DNA from: an uncultured Lachnospiraceae bacterium
Lineage (GTDB): Bacteria; Bacillota; Clostridia; Lachnospirales; Lachnospiraceae
Assembly: GCA_902803305.1 (NCBI GenBank)
Contig: CADCPL010000058.1
Span: forward strand, 1-13,475
Length of the DNA: 13,475 nucleotides
Direction of reading: 5' to 3'
In this document: positions 6,608 through 13,475 of the stretch, piece after piece
Layout of the letters: every line of letters starts with the position of its first letter
Position numbering within the stretch: the first letter of the stretch is position 1
Notes under the pieces: model-generated
What the model was told of the DNA's origin: nothing
Seen by the model: the letters and a program-made list of their open reading frames with translations, nothing else
Databases searched by the model: none
Made by a program: the position numbers and the translations under genes

Positions 6608-8056
6608 TCAGGCGTTTTTTCGGTCGGAAGGACTTGATATGCCAAGCTTAGCCGCTGTCTCATCGATCCTGCGTACAAGCTCATCGTCCGTCAGAACGGT
6701 CACACGGCCCTCATCGTACTGCTCATCGACCCATTTCTTAAGTTCCGTGATCAACTCGTCATTCTTGGAATAATGCTTGTCCTCGGGCAGCTTGTAATAT
6801 GTGTTGATCCAGTGTGCTATGCCGGCAAGCCCGGATGTGTTCGAGACCGCACAGAGAACCGGGCGATTAAGAAACTTCTCCGTATCGAATATGTTATATA
6901 TCTCTTCATTCTTAAGAAGCCCGTCAGCGTGAATGCCGGCACGGGTAACATTGAAATTCTTTCCGACAAAAGGTGTACGCGGCGGGATCTGATAACCGAT
7001 CTCTTTCTCATAGTACTCGGCAAGCTCCGTGATCACCGTTGTATCCATACCATTAAGTGTTCCGCGAAGCTGCGCATACTCAAATACCATCGCCTCAAGC
7101 GGTGTGTTACCTGTTCTCTCGCCTATGCCGAACAGTGACGTATTGACTCCGCAGCACCCGTACAACCATGCCGTCGTGGAATTGGATACTGCTTTGTAAA
7201 AATCATTATGGCCGTGCCATTCGATACACTCGCACGGTACTCCGCCATGTGTGTGTATGGCATATATTATACCCTGAACACTTCTCGGTATAACCGCTCC
7301 GGGATAGTTCACTCCGTATCCCATCGTATCGCAGGCTCTCACCTTGATGGGGATCTTATATTCATCCATCAGTTTCATGAGTTCGAGACAGAAAGGTACA
7401 ACATAACCGTATATATCTGCTCTTGTTATATCCTCAAGATGACACCTTACCGAGATGCCCTCTTCGAGACAGTCGCGAACAACGCTCAGATAATGATCCA
7501 TCGCCTGGCGCCTCGTCATCTTAAGTTTCAGGAAGATATGGTAGTCACTGCAGCTGACGAGTATTCCGGTCTCGGGCATGCCGAGTTCTTTGACAAGCTT
7601 AAAATCTTCTTTGCTCGCTCTTATCCAGCTTGTGACCTCGGGGAACTTATACCCCCTCTCCATACACTTGCATACCGCATCCCTGTCCTTCTTGGAATAA
7701 AGGAAAAATTCGCTTGCGCGGATCATCCCGTTGGGTCCTCCGAGTTTATGGAGATAATCATATATCGTTACGATCTGCTCCGTCGAATAAGGCGCCCTTG
7801 ACTGCTGGCCGTCACGGAATGTCGTATCCGTTATCCATATTTCCTTAGGCATGTTATGAGGCACTATCCTGTCATTGAACGGGATCTTGGGTATCTCCGA
7901 ATACGGGAACATATTCCTGAAAACGTTGGGTCTTTCAACATCATCAAGAATATACATATGCTCCTCTATCTGGAGGAGATTGTTTCCTTCATTCATCGTC
8001 ACCGGACGATTTGCAAAATATTCGCTTTCCGTTGCCTTATTCTTGTCAGTTGCCAT
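6608..8056 (-). CDS. 2-isopropylmalate/homocitrate/Re-citrate synthase family enzyme
   Basis: Cytosolic acyl-CoA:2-oxoacid condensing enzyme of the HMGL-like TIM-barrel family. Seen in 482 residues: about 70 N-terminal residues that the family does not usually have, then DTTFRDGQQ (77-85, family form DTLRDGEQ with metal-binding Asp and catalytic Arg), CDTMGYG (242-248), metal-binding HGHND (281-285) and GIGERTGNTPLE (310-321). NVTRAGIHADGLLKN follows, like the C-terminal linker region of isopropylmalate synthases. No clear LeuA leucine-sensing domain is seen. The substrate is not settled: 2-isopropylmalate synthase is the usual automated name, but a Re-citrate synthase supplying citrate for glutamate in an anaerobe without GltA is a real alternative. 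ATG at 8056 is chosen over the upstream GTG at 8068 because GAGGAA lies 4 bases before it and the GTG itself falls in that ribosome site. It follows the phosphopantetheinyl transferase stop by 8 bases. Confidence 0.85.
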   Translation of the reverse strand: MATDKNKATESEYFANRPVTMNEGNNLLQIEEHMYILDDVERPNVFRNMFPYSEIPKIPFNDRIVPHNMPKEIWITDTTFRDGQQSRAPYSTEQIVTIYDYLHKLGGPNGMIRASEFFLYSKKDRDAVCKCMERGYKFPEVTSWIRASKEDFKLVKELGMPETGILVSCSDYHIFLKLKMTRRQAMDHYLSVVRDCLEEGISVRCHLEDITRADIYGYVVPFCLELMKLMDEYKIPIKVRACDTMGYGVNYPGAVIPRSVQGIIYAIHTHGGVPCECIEWHGHNDFYKAVSNSTTAWLYGCCGVNTSLFGIGERTGNTPLEAMVFEYAQLRGTLNGMDTTVITELAEYYEKEIGYQIPPRTPFVGKNFNVTRAGIHADGLLKNEEIYNIFDTEKFLNRPVLCAVSNTSGLAGIAHWINTYYKLPEDKHYSKNDELITELKKWVDEQYDEGRVTVLTDDELVRRIDETAAKLGISSPSDRKNA

Positions 8057-8064
8057 ACCATTCC

Positions 8065-8781
8065 TCACAATTCCGGGATAAATCTTATATCTTCTTCTAT
8101 CTTATCATAGGTGCTGCACACACTGTATGCATACCCGTCATGTACTTCGTAGGACATAAGGTGATACACCTCTTTGCCGTCCAATGCAATACTCTCTTTT
8201 ATTTTTCCGTCCCTACCTATCAGGGAAAAATCACCGAGCGGCCGTCTCAGACCTTCGCCGCAGCATTTGAGCACGCTTTCCTTCAGCGTCCACAGACGCT
8301 GAAACAGCCTGTCGCTTTCATCGGCAGTCGCCGCAGCAACCGCGTTGTATTCCTTTTCATCAAAGAACCTTCTCGCAACAGCCAACGCATTTGCTGTCTT
8401 ATGTTCCACATCACATCCCACTTCATGCGGCGACAGAGCGACCATTACACGGTCTTTCGAATGGGACATATTAAAGAACACCGGATGTCCCTGAAAATAC
8501 GGTTTACCGTTTTTATCAACAAGGATCGGCGGTAATCCGTCTTTTGAAAAAAGTTCGGACAACGCCGGTCGTTCCCTTGCCAGGTCGGACAGTGCATACC
8601 CGAGCAGCGCATAAGCCATGATACTGCGCTTTCTGTCTTCTTCTCTTTTCAGTCTGTCCGTTTTTTCCCTGCGCTCCGGCGGCATCTCGTCATACCACCT
8701 TCCCGGATCCGCTCCGGTGATATCAGCTACATACACCCGCACCGGAAAACCGTCATCATAAGCATTCATTTCAGTGTACAT
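8065..8781 (-). CDS. Sfp-type 4'-phosphopantetheinyl transferase
   Basis: Transfers the phosphopantetheine arm of CoA to a serine of acyl- or peptidyl-carrier proteins, in the cytosol. Seen, numbered from the upstream ATG at 8793: GKPYF (96-100), FNMSHSKD (107-114), the Mg-binding GCDVE (Asp128, Glu130) and WTLKESVLKCCGEGL (168-182; Trp168, Lys171, Glu172, Lys176). Length is near that of Sfp. Three in-frame ATGs (8793, 8781, 8769) all lack a ribosome site. The first overlaps the -10 box of a strong promoter, so it could not be translated from that message; 8781 sits 10 bases after the -10 and is preferred as a nearly leaderless start. No carrier protein, polyketide or peptide synthetase gene is in the window, so its partner is unknown. 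It forms a two-gene unit with the downstream synthase. Confidence 0.9.
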   Translation of the reverse strand: MYTEMNAYDDGFPVRVYVADITGADPGRWYDEMPPERREKTDRLKREEDRKRSIMAYALLGYALSDLARERPALSELFSKDGLPPILVDKNGKPYFQGHPVFFNMSHSKDRVMVALSPHEVGCDVEHKTANALAVARRFFDEKEYNAVAAATADESDRLFQRLWTLKESVLKCCGEGLRRPLGDFSLIGRDGKIKESIALDGKEVYHLMSYEVHDGYAYSVCSTYDKIEEDIRFIPEL

Positions 8782-8791
8782 ACTGTTTAAC

Positions 8792-8819
8792 ATAATAGCA
8801 CACTAAAGCAGGATGTCAA
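8792..8819 (-). promoter_or_regulatory. Promoter of the phosphopantetheinyl transferase-synthase unit
   Basis: A perfect TTGACA (complement of 8814-8819) and TATTAT (complement of 8792-8797) are separated by 16 bases. It lies 38 bases beyond the esterase stop, with no convincing terminator between. The predicted start of transcription is near 8785, a few bases before the ATG at 8781. Confidence 0.65.
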
Positions 8820-8857
8820 TTTTTGCGTTGGTATCCCGGCCTCAAAAAAATACCTCT

Positions 8858-10462
8858 TCATACGATCTGCGCGATCACATCCGCAATGGCTTTTCCTATC
8901 GGTTCTTTACGCTGCGGATGAATGTCATTCTGCTCACCCCATCCGTATGTTTTTACAAGGTAGAATCCCGGTATGCTCCGGCAGTCCTCCTGAGCCTTCA
9001 TAAGACCTCTCCAGCCCTTTCCTCTGCCATACGTTATCTCTTCCATCCTGTCGTTAAAATTGGGCAGCTGTACGCAAATATACGGGATATCTCCCCACAT
9101 GCTGCGGATACGTGTCACAAACCTTTCCGTAAGAACAGGATACTCATGACTGTTTCCGCAGTTCGATTCTCCCTGATAGAATGCAAATGCTTTCACACTG
9201 ATCCCTGAAAGAGGCGCCATCATTCCGTTGTACAGAGACGTCGGTTTCCAATTTACATATATCGTCTCCTTTGAAGGTGCGCATTTTGCCCCTATAACAT
9301 ACTTCCATACTCCGGATAACGGCTCTATGTGATCCGCGCCCTCAAATCCTTCTATATACCCGTCGGTTGTCCTGACACCATCGCCATAGATCAGCCCGTA
9401 AAGCTTTCCCGGCGTGAGCCTTCCGTATCCCTTCTCTATGCATATACGCAATACTATCGTATTTTCTCCTTCTCTTATGAGCCCTTCGCGGACTCCGTAT
9501 CTTCTCGGCGGATAACAGTAATCCGTATATCCTACAAACTCACCGTTTAAGTAGCACCAGTCAAAATCGGTTATCGCACCCAGCCAAAGCTTAGCCGGCT
9601 TTCCGACATACTCTTTCGGAACAGAGAAGGTTCTGGCTATCCAGATGCTTCCGGTAAACCCGTCAAGTTCGGTATCCGAGAAAAATTCGGGAAGAACTAT
9701 ATCGCAGCCTTCATCCAATATCTTTTTCCCGTCTTCAAAGCCTTCCTTCAGGCCGATATCAGCCATGTCGAGCCCGTCTCTCCACTGCTTTGCATCACTC
9801 TCGTTTTTTGCAAGTATACCGAGCCTGTACTCGTCATCCTTAAACTTTTCCGCCTCAGCCAGTGCGTCATCAAATCCGTCAAGATCCTCTTTGCTCATAA
9901 ATGCTTCAATCGGGGCTCCGCCAAGCGTAATATCCACAAACCCTACCGTAACATCTTCCTTTAGCCTGATATGCTTTGCCGTAAAATACCCAACTGCCGA
10001 AAAAGCGTCTATCGTATCGGCGTCAAGGCTTTTCCACTCACCGGTCTCCACTTCCGTAAGCGGTCCCGTAAATACGCCGTTCTCCATGACTTTAAACGTT
10101 CTGATCTCTTTGTCAAACGGACCGTTCCATTCATCCGGGTATGTTTCCCTGACTCTTTCCATCGGAAATTCCATATTGGACTGTCCGCTCATTATGAGAA
10201 CGTCACCTATCATCACATTGCTGCTTTTGGCGCAGTCTCCGTGTTCGCCGCATGCCTCGATCACATACGGTCCGCCCTTTTTCATCACAGGAACCGTTAT
10301 CTCAAAACGTCCGTTTTCATCCGCAACGGTATCATATGTGTTTCCCGCAAATGAAACACTGATCTTTTCCCCGGGATTAGCAAATCCCCATATCTTATTG
10401 GTCTTGCCGCGCTGTAATACGGCGCCGTCCGAAAAGATGCGTGCCAGCTTAATGCCTGCCAT
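8858..10462 (-). CDS. SGNH carbohydrate esterase, sialate O-acetylesterase (SASA) family
   Basis: Predicted O-deacetylase of carbohydrates; beside a GH115 enzyme its likely substrate is acetylated xylo-oligosaccharide rather than sialic acid. Seen in 534 residues: an N-terminal beta-domain (about 1-85, FSDGAVLQRG), the nucleophile block SGQSNMEFP (92-100, catalytic Ser95), GGAPIEAF (181-188), the conserved YQGESN block, and catalytic Asp513/His515 in NDIHPQRK near the end. Between the first and last blocks lies an insert with GSIWIARTFSVPKEYVGKP and INTER-domain features ending in LNGEFVG and GENTIVLRI, resembling the jelly-roll sugar-binding domain of GH2 enzymes and found in many SASA proteins. 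No signal peptide, so probably cytosolic. Its ATG has AGGAGG 6 bases upstream (complement 10469-10474), and the gene overlaps the end of GH115 by 14 bases, implying one operon. Confidence 0.88.
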   Translation of the reverse strand: MAGIKLARIFSDGAVLQRGKTNKIWGFANPGEKISVSFAGNTYDTVADENGRFEITVPVMKKGGPYVIEACGEHGDCAKSSNVMIGDVLIMSGQSNMEFPMERVRETYPDEWNGPFDKEIRTFKVMENGVFTGPLTEVETGEWKSLDADTIDAFSAVGYFTAKHIRLKEDVTVGFVDITLGGAPIEAFMSKEDLDGFDDALAEAEKFKDDEYRLGILAKNESDAKQWRDGLDMADIGLKEGFEDGKKILDEGCDIVLPEFFSDTELDGFTGSIWIARTFSVPKEYVGKPAKLWLGAITDFDWCYLNGEFVGYTDYCYPPRRYGVREGLIREGENTIVLRICIEKGYGRLTPGKLYGLIYGDGVRTTDGYIEGFEGADHIEPLSGVWKYVIGAKCAPSKETIYVNWKPTSLYNGMMAPLSGISVKAFAFYQGESNCGNSHEYPVLTERFVTRIRSMWGDIPYICVQLPNFNDRMEEITYGRGKGWRGLMKAQEDCRSIPGFYLVKTYGWGEQNDIHPQRKEPIGKAIADVIAQIV

Positions 10463-13313
10463 GATCTTCCTCCTCTATCTCTATCTTCTCCAGTACAAAT
10501 CCGGGTGATATCGCTCCTATGCGGAGATTGTTTACTCCTTCGTTAAAGAACATCACCACTTCGCGGGTACGCACATTTTCGATCACACCCTTTTCCCACG
10601 CCTTGTTCCCGGGTCCCTGCCTGTAATCATCCGGCAGCATATTGACCCTGGAAAGATCGGCATCAAGTGTTGATATACCAAAATAAAGCTTCTGATCCGC
10701 ACCTTCCGGATTGGCCGGGCTCGTAAATATCCTTACTATGTACTTTCCCGCCCTGCTCATGATCACCTTATATGTCACCGTCGGTGCGCACATCGGGGCA
10801 AACGACATGTTCTGCGGATAGACTTTGATCGCAGATCCCGATCTGCCGTAGCCCTTTATCACCTCAAACGATGCAGTGTCATAATCCGATCTTAGCGCAA
10901 AATCTGCCGCCCCGATCGTGACATGATCCATCCCGATCTCGCCGTTTGACCAAAGCATGAACGTATTGTCTTCAAACCCCTCGGACAATCCCGGATTGCT
11001 GACGGGAACACTTATGACAACATTGCCCGCATCCGAAGAAACCTTAACGGTACCCGACGCATAGCCCGCATCCCCTATCTTCATCCTGTCGACAAGTATA
11101 AATATCCTGCGTATCTGCCCGCATTCGATCGTATCACCCGCATCAACTATATCTATGAAATCATCTTCCGACGTGACACTGTATGAGATCTTTCCGTATG
11201 ATGCTGTTGACAGTTCGATATATCCTCCGCATTTTAACGGATCGAGCGTATCAGGCAGCACAAGCGTCCTGCCTGTCCATGATCCTCCCTCGGTATGATC
11301 CCCGGTTGAGGCTATGCTGACGATAAGCCTCGGTTTTGATGCCGGCTCAACCGTATGGACCACGGGATACATGCACTCTTCCTCGCACCAGCGTTTGAAC
11401 CCTATGTGCGATGACAGTCCCATGCCATACCATTTTCCCTTTGACACGCGATGAAGCTTGTCAACTATCTTACGGTCTTTTCTTATACATTTTCTTACTT
11501 CGGCTGCCAGAGTATTTGCATATGTAGATCCGAATGCGGCATAAGCATGATCAAGTCCCGTAAGTATCCACATCTTCTGGACATTGAGAGCCCCGGTAAG
11601 CGGAAGATGTACAAGTTCATAAAAAGAGAGTGCCTTATTTCCCTTCAGCGACTTGTATATCCTTTTTGAACATGACATCAGATCATCTATTTCGGTCAAG
11701 GCAGCAACACTTTCATTGTCGGCAAAAGGAGCATATGCCTTTTCGTCCATCGCCTCGGTCCTGCGCCTTGAGGTTATCTTGGTATACCCGAGGAGAAGCC
11801 TTACCGCATCATCCCTGTCTGTTTCGGGCAAAAATGCCATGTTATGCGAAACAAATCTTTTTGTATAGTTTTCACTGCTGTTCTTATCCGCGGTTCCCCA
11901 TCTGTCAAAATCATATGCCAGATCCATGAAGAAGGCCAGAGGATACTCATGCGTAAATATATCACCGACATTGGCGATCCAGATATCCCTGATGCCGTGA
12001 TCGAATGCGTTTGTCATCTGTTCCCATATCTTCGGAAGATGGTTTGTGTTAAACCACTCATACGATACCGGCTCCCCGTGATAATCAAGATGATAGTACA
12101 TGCCGTATCTTCTGTCCGCGTCTCCCGGAATGCGGCAGAGATTCCCGTAATTATCATCGGACAATAAGACCGTGGCTCCATCAAGTACCGCATCATCCTT
12201 AAGGCCGGCCGCCATATCGTCTCCCCAGTAGAACGGCTCCACTTCCTTATATACCGCAAACATCCTCGGGATATCACTTATATCTTTTTCAAGGACTTCA
12301 CTCAGAAGTTCGTTCTGCGTCTTAATGACATCATGAAGAAGCGATACGTTATCCGCAAGCGTCCCTTCGGGGAGTATCGGAGTATCAGCCTCTCCTCGCA
12401 TTCCTACCGTATATACGTTCTCGTAGTCTTTTCTTTTATCGATACCGTCACGCCAGAACGCGGTGATCCCGTCTCTGTTGTTGATAAAGCTCCAGTCATC
12501 TCCGTATACCGAATCCTGCCCGCGCAGATGGCGGTACTCCTCGCCCTGTCTCATGCAAGGCTCGTGATGAGATGTCCCCATTATTATACCCAGTTCATCC
12601 GCAAGCTTTACGGCTGCTTCGCCGGGACCATCCTCGGAAAAAACGCTGCTCCACATTGCCGGCCACAAGAGATTTCCCTTAAGCCTGAGAAGAAGCTTAA
12701 ATACCTTCTCATATGCCTTTGCATTGAAACCTCCGAAGTTATGCTCACACCATGTTCCGAACGCGGGCCACTCATCGTTTATGAAAAAGCCCCGGAGCCT
12801 TACAGACGGAGCACATGAAACAAACGAATCACGGCTCTTAAGTATAAACTCATCAAGTTTGGGAGGCTTTATATCAAGCCAGTTTGTAAAAGGTGAGACG
12901 CCGAGTAATTCGGAAAGCTTAAGAAGGCCGTATATCGTCCCTCTCTTATCGCCGCCCGCAATGACTATGGCCGAGCTGAACCTGAAGCCTTCAATTTCCG
13001 GATCATCTATGACGGAAAGCGAATACACTTCACTCTTTCCCGCAGACGCAAGTATCTCAGGATGTCCGCCCGAAGCTATTCTTTCAAGTATGGCGCTGTT
13101 TCCGACAGTTCCGAAGAAAACAGGATACGAAAAAAAGTCAGCCGTATCCTTAAAATTCTCATACTCCACTCCGATCGGTCTTGCTCCGAAAACCTTCCTC
13201 ATGTCATCCCTGACCCATCCGGCGACGGTCCGAACTCCGGGATACGCACATTCCTCATATATGAACACAACCTGGTTTTCAGCTATGTTTGCATTTGATA
13301 TCTTAAAGCTCAT
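10449..13313 (-). CDS. GH115 alpha-glucuronidase
   Basis: Removes (4-O-methyl)glucuronic acid side chains from glucuronoxylan or its oligosaccharides. The 954 residues are the usual GH115 length. Seen: an N-terminal alpha/beta domain (about 1-165), then the catalytic barrel with FINDEWPA (177-184), RLKGNLLWPAMW (210-221), GTSHHEP (246-252), YKEVEPFYWG (355-364), LLSDDNYGN (383-391), YYHLDYHGEP (406-415) and IWIANVGD (444-451), all hallmarks of the family. A helical section and a C-terminal beta-sandwich domain follow. There is no signal peptide or lipobox, so the enzyme is probably cytosolic and acts on imported oligosaccharides, unlike several secreted Bacteroidetes homologues. The ATG has AAGGA 8-12 bases upstream. 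It is first in an operon with the overlapping esterase and diverges from a lipoprotein gene. Confidence 0.95.
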   Translation of the reverse strand: MSFKISNANIAENQVVFIYEECAYPGVRTVAGWVRDDMRKVFGARPIGVEYENFKDTADFFSYPVFFGTVGNSAILERIASGGHPEILASAGKSEVYSLSVIDDPEIEGFRFSSAIVIAGGDKRGTIYGLLKLSELLGVSPFTNWLDIKPPKLDEFILKSRDSFVSCAPSVRLRGFFINDEWPAFGTWCEHNFGGFNAKAYEKVFKLLLRLKGNLLWPAMWSSVFSEDGPGEAAVKLADELGIIMGTSHHEPCMRQGEEYRHLRGQDSVYGDDWSFINNRDGITAFWRDGIDKRKDYENVYTVGMRGEADTPILPEGTLADNVSLLHDVIKTQNELLSEVLEKDISDIPRMFAVYKEVEPFYWGDDMAAGLKDDAVLDGATVLLSDDNYGNLCRIPGDADRRYGMYYHLDYHGEPVSYEWFNTNHLPKIWEQMTNAFDHGIRDIWIANVGDIFTHEYPLAFFMDLAYDFDRWGTADKNSSENYTKRFVSHNMAFLPETDRDDAVRLLLGYTKITSRRRTEAMDEKAYAPFADNESVAALTEIDDLMSCSKRIYKSLKGNKALSFYELVHLPLTGALNVQKMWILTGLDHAYAAFGSTYANTLAAEVRKCIRKDRKIVDKLHRVSKGKWYGMGLSSHIGFKRWCEEECMYPVVHTVEPASKPRLIVSIASTGDHTEGGSWTGRTLVLPDTLDPLKCGGYIELSTASYGKISYSVTSEDDFIDIVDAGDTIECGQIRRIFILVDRMKIGDAGYASGTVKVSSDAGNVVISVPVSNPGLSEGFEDNTFMLWSNGEIGMDHVTIGAADFALRSDYDTASFEVIKGYGRSGSAIKVYPQNMSFAPMCAPTVTYKVIMSRAGKYIVRIFTSPANPEGADQKLYFGISTLDADLSRVNMLPDDYRQGPGNKAWEKGVIENVRTREVVMFFNEGVNNLRIGAISPGFVLEKIEIEEEDHGRH

Positions 13314-13405
13314 CTTAATATCCTTCCGACATCATAGTTATTGACAAGTCGCAGATTCCTGTGTAATTATATCACATAATCTTATGAAAGAGGTTGACAC
13401 CTGTT
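13314..13405. promoter_or_regulatory. Divergent promoter region between GH115 and the lipoprotein gene
   Basis: For GH115, a perfect TATAAT lies on the minus strand (complement of 13366-13371), but its -35 position reads ACCTCT, a poor match, as in activator-dependent promoters. For the plus-strand gene, a perfect TTGACA (13341-13346) is followed at 17 bases only by TAATTA. A TGTG/CACA inverted repeat (13360-13363 and 13372-13375 area) overlaps both -10 regions, and TTGACA recurs at 13394-13399. The layout suggests shared control by one regulator, which is not identified. Confidence 0.45.
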
Positions 13406-13475
13406 ATGAAGAAAACACACTTATTGTTTATATCAATCATCGTGATGATAGCAATGCTCGCCGGATGCGGCAGAC
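13406..13475 (+). CDS. Start of a lipoprotein, possibly a sugar-binding receptor (cut by window edge)
   Basis: Only the first 23 codons are visible. They encode a Lys-Lys start, a hydrophobic stretch (LLFISIIVMIAM) and a lipobox LAGC with Cys21, so the product should be a lipid-anchored extracellular protein. A GAGG ribosome site (13390-13393) stands 12 bases before the ATG, slightly far. It is divergent from the GH115-esterase operon, and in xylan loci a lipoprotein at this place is often the receptor of an oligosaccharide ABC importer. That role is inferred from context only. Confidence 0.7.
   Translation, partial: MKKTHLLFISIIVMIAMLAGCGR

Noticed and set aside
8066..8068. GTG start for the synthase, overlapping the transferase stop
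   Set aside because: The GTG lies within the GAGGAA ribosome site of the ATG at 8056, which has proper spacing.
8820..8857. GGTAT/ATACC inverted repeat after the esterase as a terminator
   Set aside because: The T run lies inside the loop rather than after the stem, so it does not fit a rho-independent terminator.
9645..10508. 287-residue plus-strand open frame, Ser/Pro rich
   Set aside because: Antisense to the esterase in a region of strong family motifs; composition is low-complexity, no ribosome site or family likeness was seen.
13394..13399. TTGACA as -35 of the lipoprotein gene
   Set aside because: A matching -10 would have to fall within the coding sequence at about 13417, where none is seen, and the start would be downstream of the ATG.
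1..13475. CRISPR array, tRNA/rRNA, insertion sequence or phage module
   Set aside because: No regularly spaced repeats, cloverleaf or rRNA-like stretches, transposase, integrase or terminal inverted repeats were seen on either strand.

Overview
The window reads as chromosomal DNA of an anaerobic, plant-fibre-degrading Firmicute, most likely a Lachnospiraceae member such as a Butyrivibrio relative. This placement is inferred from protein families and style (lipoprotein sugar binders, a YesM/YesN two-component pair, a GH115 alpha-glucuronidase, strong AGGAGG-type ribosome binding sites), not from a marker gene. Nearly every gene is on the minus strand, so the gene order below runs from high to low coordinates.

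Right part (about 8.86-13.48 kb): a xylan side-chain module. A predicted cytoplasmic GH115 alpha-glucuronidase (10449-13313) overlaps a predicted cytoplasmic SGNH carbohydrate esterase (8858-10462). Diverging from them on the plus strand is the start of a lipoprotein (13406 onward, cut by the window edge). Neither enzyme has a signal peptide, which suggests that imported acidic, acetylated xylo-oligosaccharides are debranched inside the cell.

Middle part (6.6-8.8 kb): its own promoter (8792-8819) drives an Sfp-type phosphopantetheinyl transferase followed closely by a synthase of the 2-isopropylmalate/homocitrate/Re-citrate synthase family. Why these two are paired is not evident from the sequence.

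Zinc part (3.98-6.6 kb): a promoter with an SmtB/CzrA-like operator array (6503-6575) precedes a free-standing HMA metal-binding protein (72 aa), a P1B-2 type Zn/Cd/Pb efflux ATPase that lacks its own N-terminal HMA domain, and an ArsR/SmtB repressor with an intact alpha-5 zinc site.

Left part (1-3.99 kb): the ArsR stop codon overlaps the start of a YesN-like AraC-type response regulator (ATGA), which in turn overlaps a YesM-like sensor kinase (ATGA). A clear rho-independent terminator (827-866) ends this unit. Beyond it lies the 5' part of a YtfQ-like sugar-binding lipoprotein, the probable first gene of an ABC sugar importer and a plausible target of the two-component system. The most unusual feature is the physical joining of a zinc-efflux/zinc-sensor operon to a sugar-type two-component system by a 4-bp overlap, with a near-consensus extra promoter just before arsR. 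No RNA genes, insertion sequences, CRISPR arrays or phage genes were seen.
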